6,905 nucleotides of DNA from Alphaproteobacteria bacterium. Lineage in GTDB: Bacteria > Pseudomonadota > Alphaproteobacteria > ATCC43930 > CGMCC-115725. Below the pieces are notes generated by a model, which saw nothing but the letters and a program-made list of their open reading frames with translations, searched no databases and had not been told where the DNA came from. The stretch is from positions 1 to 6,905 of the forward strand of contig JAGWIH010000117.1 of NCBI GenBank assembly GCA_028866355.1, written 5' to 3'. How positions within the stretch are numbered: position 1 is the stretch's first letter; every line of letters starts with the position of its first letter. The position numbers and the translations under genes are program-made. This document shows, one piece after another, positions 1 through 6,905 of the stretch.

Positions 1-771
1 CAGGACGAGGGCACGCTGCAATCCGACCGCGCCAACTACGCGCGCTTCGTCGGCCACGCGCCCGAGAATTTGGTGCCGCCGACGTTGCAGCCGCAAATTC
101 CCGCGACGCGCGACGAGGCGCTCAGCATGGCGGCGCTCAAGAATCCGAACGTTATTTCGGCGCTGTTCAGCGAGGACGCGGCGCGCGATCAAGTCGCCGC
201 CACCGAGGCGCAATTGTTGCCGAGCGTCAATCTCGTCGGCGAGGCGAACCGAACCGATGATCCGGTTCAGCTCCAAGGCCACGAGACCACCTTCGGCACG
301 GTCCAGGCCCAGCTCAGCGTGCCGCTTTACGAAGCCGGGATGATCTATTCGCAATCGCGTCAGGCCAAACAGAAGGTCGGTCAGAGCGAAGGCCTGACCG
401 ACGACGCGCGGCGCTTTGCGGTCGAGGGCGCGACCGCCGCGTGGGAAACCATCCGCGCGCAGCGCGCCAACATCGTCTCGCAACAGGCGGCGATCAAGGC
501 CGACACCGTCGCCTACGAGGGACTCCAGGCGCAACAGCGGTCCGGCCTGCGCACGCTGATCGACGTGCTCAACGCCGAGCAAGAGCTGTTCGCCGACCGC
601 ACCAATCTGGTGCGCGCGCAGCACGATCTCGCCGTCGCCGAATTCAACCTCGCCAATCAGATCGGCCGCGTGACCGCCGCCGATCTCAAGCTGGCGGTGA
701 ACCTTTACGACGTGAACCGTTATTACGAGGCGGTGCGGTCGAAGTGGCTGGGGTTCGGCCCGGACAGATAG
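1..771 (+). CDS. TolC-family outer membrane efflux/secretion channel, C-terminal part (5' end outside window)
   Basis: The reading frame is open from the first base to a TAG at 769-771, giving 256 visible residues, so the N-terminal half and signal peptide lie upstream. TolC proteins form outer-membrane trimers with a periplasmic alpha-helical tunnel and serve type I secretion or RND/MFS/ABC efflux. The visible part fits the second structural repeat. It contains a RANYARFVGH-type segment (first 20 residues), a helix with a KNPNV motif, beta-strand-like stretches (LPSVNLVGEAN and VQAQLSVPLYEAG), and a long helical region ending in the family signature GLRTLIDVLNAEQEL (bases 544-588). Short alternative starts such as TTG at 70 are internal; homology continues upstream of them. 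The C-terminus is short, without the long tail of E. coli TolC. Which exporter it serves cannot be read from this window. The assignment to the TolC/OEP family is firm; the specific role is not. Confidence 0.93.
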   Translation, partial: QDEGTLQSDRANYARFVGHAPENLVPPTLQPQIPATRDEALSMAALKNPNVISALFSEDAARDQVAATEAQLLPSVNLVGEANRTDDPVQLQGHETTFGTVQAQLSVPLYEAGMIYSQSRQAKQKVGQSEGLTDDARRFAVEGATAAWETIRAQRANIVSQQAAIKADTVAYEGLQAQQRSGLRTLIDVLNAEQELFADRTNLVRAQHDLAVAEFNLANQIGRVTAADLKLAVNLYDVNRYYEAVRSKWLGFGPDR

Positions 772-834
772 CGCCGACAGGCCGACTTATCCCCAGGCCG
801 GAACGCATACCTAGCAATTACCAGGGTCTTTCCC

Positions 835-843
835 TACTATATG
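835..843 (+). promoter_or_regulatory. weak -10-like AT-rich element upstream of popZ
   Basis: TACTATATG stands out as AT-rich within the GC-rich 115-base gap between the tolC-like gene and popZ, and contains -10-like hexamers (TACTAT, TATATG). No TTGACA-like -35 lies at the right distance. The position suits a promoter for popZ and the genes behind it, but this is only a suggestion. Confidence 0.2.
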
Positions 844-846
844 TGG

Positions 847-867
847 GTGCCGCCTGGTTGGCGGCGT
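847..867 (+). other. GC-rich hairpin in the leader before popZ
   Basis: GCCGCC (849-854) and GGCGGC (860-865) are perfect inverted arms around a 5-base loop, with two further G-U pairs possible at the base in RNA. The hairpin ends 9 bases before the GGAG ribosome-binding site of popZ. It is not followed by a T-run, so it is unlikely to be an intrinsic terminator. It could be a 5' stabilising or translation-modulating element. Short GC-rich repeats arise easily by chance at this base composition. Confidence 0.35.
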
Positions 868-876
868 GTGGTTGGT

Positions 877-880
877 GGAG
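877..880 (+). promoter_or_regulatory. ribosome-binding site of popZ
   Basis: GGAG is spaced six bases from the ATG at 887. This favours ATG 887 over the in-frame GTG at 866, which has no such site and would add seven residues not typical of the family. Confidence 0.7.
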
Positions 881-886
881 GTTGCC

Positions 887-1414
887 ATGTCGGATATCCG
901 GCGCCAGGACGAGCCCTCGATGGAGGAAATCCTCGCCTCGATCCGGCGCATCATCGCCGAAGACAATAAGGACGGTGGTACGCCGCGCGCGGCTGAACAG
1001 GACATTCTTGAACTGACGGACCGGGTCGAAGCCGATGGCTCGGTGGTTTCGCTCGCCACGCGTATGGCGCCCCGCGCCGAGACACGCGAGCCGCCGCCGA
1101 TCGCGGTCGCACCCTATGAGCCCACGGCAAAGGCGGCGCCGGAGCCGGAACTCACGGCCGCCAAATCGGCGCCGGCGTCCGATAGCGTCATCTCGGCCGG
1201 TACGGCGGCGGCGTCGATCGCGGCTCTATCGGAGCTGACCCGTGAAACATCGCGCGGCTCGGCGATGTCGGGCGATCGCGCGCTCGAGGAGGCGACGCGC
1301 GAACTGTTGAAGCCGCTGCTCAAAGCGTGGCTCGACACCAATCTGCCGCCGCTCATCGAGCGCATCGTGCGCGAGGAAATCGCGCGGCTGGCGCGCGAAG
1401 CCGGCGGCGGCTGA
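887..1414 (+). CDS. popZ: PopZ-family (DUF2497) cell-pole organising protein
   Basis: This encodes 175 residues, close to the 177 of Caulobacter PopZ. PopZ polymerises into a polar microdomain in the cytoplasm and anchors the ParB-parS centromere and pole-specific signalling proteins. The three-part layout is clear. The N-terminal helix is MEEILASIRRIIAEDN (residues 12-27), the family hallmark and, in PopZ, the partner-binding region. A Pro/Ala/Glu-rich, probably disordered linker spans about residues 60-105, with a small conserved-looking DILELTD motif at 39-45. The C-terminal helical oligomerisation region spans about 132-172 (LEEATRELLKPLLKAWLD, then NLPPLIERIVREEIARL). ATG 887 is chosen for its GGAG site and because homologues start with MSD. 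The gene sits 115 bases after the tolC-like gene and 28 before the Rid gene. Family membership is seen directly; polar function is inferred from the family, since many alphaproteobacterial homologues are untested. Confidence 0.9.
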   Translation: MSDIRRQDEPSMEEILASIRRIIAEDNKDGGTPRAAEQDILELTDRVEADGSVVSLATRMAPRAETREPPPIAVAPYEPTAKAAPEPELTAAKSAPASDSVISAGTAAASIAALSELTRETSRGSAMSGDRALEEATRELLKPLLKAWLDTNLPPLIERIVREEIARLAREAGGG

Positions 1415-1430
1415 TCCTTCCCGAACGGGC

Positions 1431-1437
1431 AAAGGAG
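1431..1437 (+). promoter_or_regulatory. ribosome-binding site fixing the GTG start of the Rid gene
   Basis: AAAGGAG is spaced five bases from GTG 1443. It is a strong Shine-Dalgarno sequence and decides for the GTG start, because the next in-frame ATG (codon 27) would remove the first beta strand of the fold. Confidence 0.75.
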
Positions 1438-1442
1438 CCAAG

Positions 1443-1844
1443 GTGAACTTCGTCAATCCGCCGGGACTGTTCAAAATTCCTGGCCTGACACATGTTGTCG
1501 AATCCACCGGCCCGGGTCGTATGGTTTTCATCAGCGGTCAGCTCGGCCTCGACAATGCCGGGCGGATCGTCGGCGCGCCGGGCGATTTCCTGGCGCAGGC
1601 GACCCAGGCGTTCGAAAACCTAAAAAGCGCGCTCGCCGCCGTCGGCGGCGACATGGCGCATGTCGTCAAGCTTACCAACTACCTCGTCGACATGCCGCGG
1701 CACTTTGCGCTGTTCCGTCAGGTGCGCGATCGCTACGTCAGCCGCGACAATCCGCCGGCCTCGACCTTGGTTCAGGTGGTGCGGCTCGCCGGCGACGGGT
1801 TGCTGTTCGAGGTTGATGCCATCGCTGTCCTGCCGCCCAAATAA
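1443..1844 (+). CDS. Rid-family (YjgF/YER057c/UK114) protein without the catalytic Arg
   Basis: This encodes 133 residues, the normal length for this small trimeric chorismate-mutase-like fold. Family features are visible: FISGQLGLD (29-37), the helix AQATQAFENLKSALAAVGG (51-69), the strand VVKLTNYLVDM (74-84), and the C-terminal strand FEVDAIAVLP (122-131). RidA enzymes deaminate reactive enamine/imine intermediates released by PLP enzymes such as threonine dehydratase. They use an Arg in the PAR-x-x-V motif (Arg105 in E. coli RidA) to bind the substrate carboxylate. Here the aligned motif is PPASTLVQV, with Ser107 at the Arg position. This places the protein among Rid subfamilies lacking that Arg, whose functions are mostly unknown, so canonical 2-iminoacid deaminase activity is doubtful. 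The start is GTG with a strong ribosome-binding site. It lies 28 bases after popZ and 49 before valS on the same strand, so co-transcription is plausible. Confidence 0.93.
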   Translation: MNFVNPPGLFKIPGLTHVVESTGPGRMVFISGQLGLDNAGRIVGAPGDFLAQATQAFENLKSALAAVGGDMAHVVKLTNYLVDMPRHFALFRQVRDRYVSRDNPPASTLVQVVRLAGDGLLFEVDAIAVLPPK

Positions 1845-1893
1845 GCGCGACGCGCGCCTTGCCGTAATCGGTTTGGCCGCCTAAAACGGCGCG

Positions 1894-4539
<2,646 letters not shown>

Positions 4540-4551
<12 letters not shown>

Positions 4552-4567
4552 ATTTAACTACGCCGCC
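4540..4567. terminator. candidate bidirectional hairpin spanning both stop codons of valS and the hydrolase
   Basis: GGCGGCG (4540-4546) and CGCCGCC (4561-4567) are perfect 7-base inverted arms. The 14-base AT-rich loop contains the palindrome TAAATTTA (4549-4556), the valS TAA and the hydrolase TAG. It sits exactly where two convergent transcripts meet, with only six bases between the genes. Neither side has a T-run, so it would not be a classical intrinsic terminator. It may nevertheless stall polymerase or protect both 3' ends. Confidence 0.35.
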
Positions 4568-5187
4568 AGCGCCTGCACGATCTCGTCGTTGGTCATCGGC
4601 CAGCCGACGGTGCGCCCCATCAGGTCGAGCGCGAAGCGGTGCATCTCCGGTCCGTCCATGGTGTCGACGGCGTCCGACGCGATCACCACCTTGAAATCGA
4701 GATTGGTGGACTCAAAAGCACAGCACAGCACGCACGACGTCGTGTTGATGCCGGCGAGGATCAGCGTGCCGACGCCGAGCCGGCTTTGGAGCAGGAACAG
4801 GAGGTCGGTGCCGAGATAGGGGCTGTAGCGCTTCTTGCCGCGCACGACATGGTCGCCGTCGCGCAGCAGGTCGGGAATGATCTCGGTGCCGCGGCTGCCG
4901 ACAAGGTTATGCGTGAAGGCGCCTTGGCGCATCTTCGGCCGGTTGTCGCCCGGCTCGCCGTGCCAGAACGGATTGGCCTTGATCTCCTCCGGATCGCGAT
5001 ACTCGGTGACGACGTGCACGATCGGCACGCGGCGCCGGCGCAAGGCATCGAACAGCTTGGCCGAACGCGCGATCACCGGGCCGCAGCGCTCCGCCGGCAG
5101 CGGCAGCGTTGCTACAGCGGGGTCAAGATGCCCGCGGTGCATGTCGATGGTGACGCAGGCCGTCGCCTTCGGATCGATGCGGATCAT
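4558..5187 (-). CDS. Isochorismatase-family cysteine hydrolase, substrate unknown
   Basis: This encodes 209 residues, typical for the cysteine-hydrolase (isochorismatase-like) superfamily, which includes nicotinamidases, N-carbamoylsarcosine amidases, biuret/ureidoacrylate hydrolases and isochorismatases. The Asp-Lys-Cys catalytic set is visible: Asp15 in VTIDMHRGH; Lys118 (or the adjacent Lys119) in RGKKRYSPYLGTDL (117-130); and Cys152 in AGINTTSCVLCCAF (145-158), the last preceded by the family's G-(V/I)-x-T turn. Cys155 and Cys156 follow the nucleophile closely where relatives usually have Thr/Ala-like residues. HVVTEYRDP (58-66) and VIASDAVDTMDG (168-179) match conserved secondary-structure blocks. 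No signal peptide is seen, so it is probably cytosolic. ATG 5187 has a GGGAG ribosome-binding site at 5195-5199. The gene is convergent with valS and divergent from the GYD gene. It most likely acts on an amide, but the substrate cannot be deduced. Confidence 0.93.
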   Translation of the reverse strand: MIRIDPKATACVTIDMHRGHLDPAVATLPLPAERCGPVIARSAKLFDALRRRRVPIVHVVTEYRDPEEIKANPFWHGEPGDNRPKMRQGAFTHNLVGSRGTEIIPDLLRDGDHVVRGKKRYSPYLGTDLLFLLQSRLGVGTLILAGINTTSCVLCCAFESTNLDFKVVIASDAVDTMDGPEMHRFALDLMGRTVGWPMTNDEIVQALAA

Positions 5188-5194
5188 GCGCGAT

Positions 5195-5199
5195 CTCCC
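5195..5199 (-). promoter_or_regulatory. ribosome-binding site of the cysteine hydrolase
   Basis: On the minus strand GGGAG lies seven bases before ATG 5187 and supports that start. The bases between it and the ATG (ATCGCGC) resemble those just before the HD gene and greB starts. Confidence 0.65.
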
Positions 5200-5236
5200 A
5201 TAGTCGCGCAGCCGAATCGCGGCGGCGCTCGGTCGA

Positions 5237-5245
5237 TGCTATCAT
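5237..5245 (+). promoter_or_regulatory. candidate extended -10 promoter element for the GYD gene
   Basis: TGCTATCAT fits an extended -10 (TGn followed by TATCAT), 33 bases before the GYD start. There is no good -35. It sits between the inverted 7-mers GCGGCGC (5222-5228) and GCGCCGC (5248-5254), which could be an operator but are also the kind of repeat GC-rich DNA yields by chance. The divergent gap (5188-5278) must also contain the hydrolase promoter, for which I see no clear candidate. Confidence 0.3.
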
Positions 5246-5265
5246 CCGCGCCGCTGTTGCACAGC

Positions 5266-5273
5266 AGGGGAGG
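5266..5273 (+). promoter_or_regulatory. strong ribosome-binding site of the GYD gene
   Basis: AGGGGAGG is spaced five bases from ATG 5279. It is the strongest Shine-Dalgarno sequence in the window and suggests efficient translation. Confidence 0.75.
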
Positions 5274-5278
5274 ACAAC

Positions 5279-5599
5279 ATGCCGAAATATCTGGTGCGGG
5301 TTTCCTATACCGCGGATGGCGTCAAAGGCCTGGAGAAGGACAAAGCGTCGGGCCGCCGCGCTGCCGTGGCCAAGCTCATCGAATCCGACGGCGGCAAGCT
5401 CGAAGCCTTCTATTTCGCCTTCGGCGCCGACGACGTGATTACCATCGTCGATCTGCCAAGCAACACTGCAGCGGCCGCGTTTTCGCTGGCGGTGAACGCC
5501 GCCGGTTTTGCGAAGCTCAGCCTGACGCCGCTGCTCACCGTCGAAGAGATGGACGTCGCAATCGGCAAGTCGGTGAGCTACCGCCCGCCGGGTCGGTAA
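5279..5599 (+). CDS. GYD-domain protein of unknown function
   Basis: This is a 106-residue single-domain protein matching the GYD family, small alpha/beta proteins of ferredoxin-like size whose biochemical role is not established. Visible blocks are the start MPKYLVRVSYTADGVKGL (1-18), a helix with RRAAVAKLIESDGGKLEAF (26-44), the central strand motif FAFGADDVITIVDLP (46-60), a helix rich in Ala (63-75), and TPLLTVEEMDVAI (83-95). Where many family members show G-x-Y-D, this one reads G-A-D-D (49-52), so the aromatic residue is absent; that appears to be a feature of the subgroup with FG-x-x-D. No signal peptide or membrane segment is seen. It is divergent from the cysteine hydrolase and converges on the HD gene with 14 bases between stop codons. 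A role as a small monooxygenase-like or ligand-binding protein is only conjecture. Confidence 0.92.
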   Translation: MPKYLVRVSYTADGVKGLEKDKASGRRAAVAKLIESDGGKLEAFYFAFGADDVITIVDLPSNTAAAAFSLAVNAAGFAKLSLTPLLTVEEMDVAIGKSVSYRPPGR

Positions 5600-5613
5600 C
5601 CACCGGCAATGCG

Positions 5614-6378
5614 CTAGAGGAACTTCGTCGGCCAGATGATGGTGCGCCACATATGCGCGACCGGGCTATTGTCGAAGCCCAAACCTTCGTCCGGCTGGTT
5701 GAAGTTGCGGCCGAGGATGTCGGCGAAGTCGTCGAAGTTCACCGTGGCGGCGGCGTCGAAGGAATAGACGTCGTAGACGGTGATCATGCGCGCGGTCATG
5801 TACCATTTGTGCTTCCGCGCGCGGCGATAGGCCTCTTCGACGTAAGGCTCCGGCTTGTAGTCGGCGCCGAATAGCCGGACATACATTTCGGGATAGGTGT
5901 AGCCGACGCTTTCGTCCGGAAAGAAACGCAGCGCCTGATGCGCGCGGATCGCCCATGACACTTCCTCGTCGACATAGGGCTCGACCAGCTGCGCGCCCCA
6001 ATAGCCGTGATCGGCGCGGATAAATCCCAGGATTGCGATGTCGTGCAGCAGGCAGGCGGTGATGACCTTTTCGTTCATGCCGGCTTTGCGCGCGTGCGTC
6101 GCGCTTTGCAGCAGGTGATGCGCCGGCGCGAAGCGCAGCCGAAAGAAATCCATTAGCGTCGGCTGCGGCGGCATTTTCTTGAGACGCGGATCGTCGCCCA
6201 TCAACACATGCTGTTCTGGCGCCAGTGTCTTGAAGCGCATCGGCACCGGTTCAGTTGGGTCGCGGTCGCCTGACGTAAACAATACTGAGCGGTCGACCAG
6301 CCGTTCGAGCTCGGCCATCTGCCGGTGCTCGAGCTCGTCGGCGCGCTGCGACAAGGATGGGGCGCGACGGGCTTTCAT
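5614..6378 (-). CDS. HD-domain metal-dependent protein (phosphohydrolase or PhnZ/MIOX-like oxygenase type)
   Basis: This encodes 254 residues from ATG 6378. The HD core lies in the middle: His88 (in FAPAHHLLQSATHA), the His112-Asp113 pair (CLLHDI), His124 (RADHGYWG), His147 (IRAHQALRFF), and Asp203 or Asp208 in VYDVYSFD. HD proteins bind one or two metals and are mostly phosphohydrolases. The order H, HD, H, H, D with spacing 24, 11 and 23 also resembles the dinuclear-iron oxygenases PhnZ and myo-inositol oxygenase, so an oxidative function is possible. The N-terminal 45 residues are charged and have no recognisable domain. The C-terminal region (about 170-254, rich in Tyr, Trp and Phe) is probably part of the substrate pocket. 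The open frame continues to 6807 but only as the antisense of greB. ATG 6318 (residue 21) is an alternative start; neither has a strong ribosome-binding site. The gene is divergent from greB and convergent with the GYD gene. The substrate is unknown. Confidence 0.85.
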   Translation of the reverse strand: MKARRAPSLSQRADELEHRQMAELERLVDRSVLFTSGDRDPTEPVPMRFKTLAPEQHVLMGDDPRLKKMPPQPTLMDFFRLRFAPAHHLLQSATHARKAGMNEKVITACLLHDIAILGFIRADHGYWGAQLVEPYVDEEVSWAIRAHQALRFFPDESVGYTYPEMYVRLFGADYKPEPYVEEAYRRARKHKWYMTARMITVYDVYSFDAAATVNFDDFADILGRNFNQPDEGLGFDNSPVAHMWRTIIWPTKFL

Positions 6379-6380
6379 AT

Positions 6381-6422
6381 GCGCGATCTTGGCGCGCGCT
6401 CGCGGCGATGGCAAGATCGCGC
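6381..6422. repeat. perfect 11-base inverted repeat between divergent HD gene and greB
   Basis: GCGCGATCTTG (6381-6391) is exactly the reverse complement of CAAGATCGCGC (6412-6422), with a 20-base spacer. Each arm ends one or two bases before a start codon: ATG 6424 of greB on the right and ATG 6378 of the HD gene on the left. Thus both genes have CAAGATCGCGC directly upstream of their ATG. It may be a two-fold symmetric operator in a 45-base divergent region, or paired translation-initiation contexts. It is not a terminator, since it lies between gene starts. Confidence 0.55.
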
Positions 6423-6423
6423 C

Positions 6424-6905
6424 ATGAACAAGGCGTTCACCAAGGAAACCGACGCTGCGGCGGACGATGTCGAATTCGACGGTGGTCCGGCGTTGCCGGC
6501 GGGTGCCAAGAACTACATCACCGCCACGGGCCATCGCCGCTTGCAGGACGAGCTCAAGGCGCTGATCAAGGTCGAGCGGCCGAAGGTGGTCGAAACCGTA
6601 TCGTGGGCTGCCGGCAATGGCGATCGCTCCGAGAACGGCGATTACATCTATGGCAAGAAGCGCCTTCGCGAGATCGACAGCCGTATCCGCTTCCTGACCA
6701 AGCGGCTTGAGATCGCCGAGATTGTCAATCCGGCGGCGCAGACCAACCGCGACCAGGTGTTCTTCGGCGCGACCGTCACCTACGCCACGTCCGACGACAA
6801 GGAGCACACGGTCACCATCGTCGGCGTCGACGAGGCCGACGCCGACCGCGGCCAGGTGAGCTGGATCGCGCCGGTGGCGCGTGCGCTCCTCAAGGCGCGG
6901 ATCGG
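6424..6905 (+). CDS. greB: Transcription elongation factor GreB, N-terminal 160 residues (3' end outside window)
   Basis: GreB enters the secondary channel of backtracked RNA polymerase and stimulates cleavage of the extruded RNA 3' end, rescuing stalled complexes. The frame runs from ATG 6424 off the end of the window. The N-terminal coiled coil (about 32-105) carries the acidic tip GDRSENGDY with Asp67 and Glu70, the residues that coordinate the catalytic magnesium. The following YGKKRLREIDSRIRFLTKRLE (76-96) favours GreB over GreA. The C-terminal FKBP-like domain begins near VFFGATVTY (112-120) and includes VARALLKAR (151-159). A 28-30-residue N-terminal extension with acidic residues precedes the region where E. 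coli GreB begins, which I recall as common in alphaproteobacterial GreB. No convincing Shine-Dalgarno sequence precedes the ATG, only AAGA about 8 bases upstream. With 45 bases to the divergent HD start, its promoter probably lies within the HD gene's 5' end, or the mRNA leader is very short. Confidence 0.95.
   Translation, partial: MNKAFTKETDAAADDVEFDGGPALPAGAKNYITATGHRRLQDELKALIKVERPKVVETVSWAAGNGDRSENGDYIYGKKRLREIDSRIRFLTKRLEIAEIVNPAAQTNRDQVFFGATVTYATSDDKEHTVTIVGVDEADADRGQVSWIAPVARALLKARI

Noticed and set aside
800..804. GGAAC as an EcfG-type (general stress sigma factor) -35 element before popZ
   Set aside because: No CGTT-like -10 lies 16-17 bases downstream.
753..804. Terminator after the tolC-like gene formed by GTTCGGCC and GGCCGGAAC
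   Set aside because: The stem needs a bulge, the loop is about 35 bases and no T-run follows.
1877..1890. GCCG/CGGC hairpin just before valS as a T-box-like or attenuator element
   Set aside because: The stem is only four pairs, and the 49-base gap is far too short for a T-box or leader-peptide attenuator.
5587..5607. Terminator between GYD and HD genes (GCCGG and CCGGC arms)
   Set aside because: There are only five pairs with an 11-base loop and no T-run on either strand, which is expected by chance at this GC content.
4639..5874. 411-codon + strand open frame across the hydrolase, the GYD gene and the HD gene
   Set aside because: It overlaps three well-supported genes in other frames and has shadow-like composition.
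6379..6807. Extending the HD protein N-terminus to 6807
   Set aside because: The added 143 residues are the exact antisense of greB and resemble no domain; homology-like sequence begins well inside the 6378 start.
6424..6905. Calling the last gene greA
   Set aside because: The KKRLREID segment after the acidic tip and the VFFGA start of the C-terminal domain match GreB rather than GreA.

Overview
The window looks like ordinary chromosomal DNA from a high-GC alphaproteobacterium. The main reason is the gene at 887-1414, a PopZ/DUF2497 cell-pole organiser, a family essentially confined to Alphaproteobacteria. The uniformly GC-rich third codon positions, the next-door valS and a GreB with an N-terminal extension agree with this. 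The order or genus cannot be fixed by eye; a rhizobial or related lineage is a reasonable guess. I see no transposase, integrase, CRISPR array, tRNA, rRNA or phage gene.

Left half (1-4551), all on the + strand: the 3' end of a TolC-family outer-membrane channel gene, then a 115-base gap with a small GC-rich hairpin, popZ, a Rid-family (YjgF/YER057c/UK114) gene and a complete valS. popZ and the Rid gene are 28 bases apart, and the Rid gene and valS are 49 bases apart, so these three may share a transcript. The Rid protein carries Ser where RidA enzymes have their substrate-binding Arg.

Right half (4552-6905): genes alternate strand with short gaps. An isochorismatase-like cysteine hydrolase (-) converges on valS with a 6-base gap. 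It is divergent from a GYD-domain gene (+). That gene converges on an HD-domain gene (-), which is divergent from greB (+, cut by the window end). None of these four can share an operon with its immediate neighbour here, and the hydrolase, GYD and HD proteins are accessory metabolic or unknown proteins between two housekeeping genes (valS and greB).

The cell functions represented are export/efflux (TolC), chromosome pole anchoring (PopZ), translation (ValRS) and transcript-cleavage rescue of RNA polymerase (GreB). The four small-molecule or unknown proteins (Rid, hydrolase, GYD, HD) have no demonstrable common pathway. The most unusual features are a perfect 11-base inverted repeat whose arms abut the divergent start codons of the HD gene and greB, and the PhnZ/MIOX-like metal-ligand spacing in the HD protein. 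I did not find a convincing new multi-gene system.
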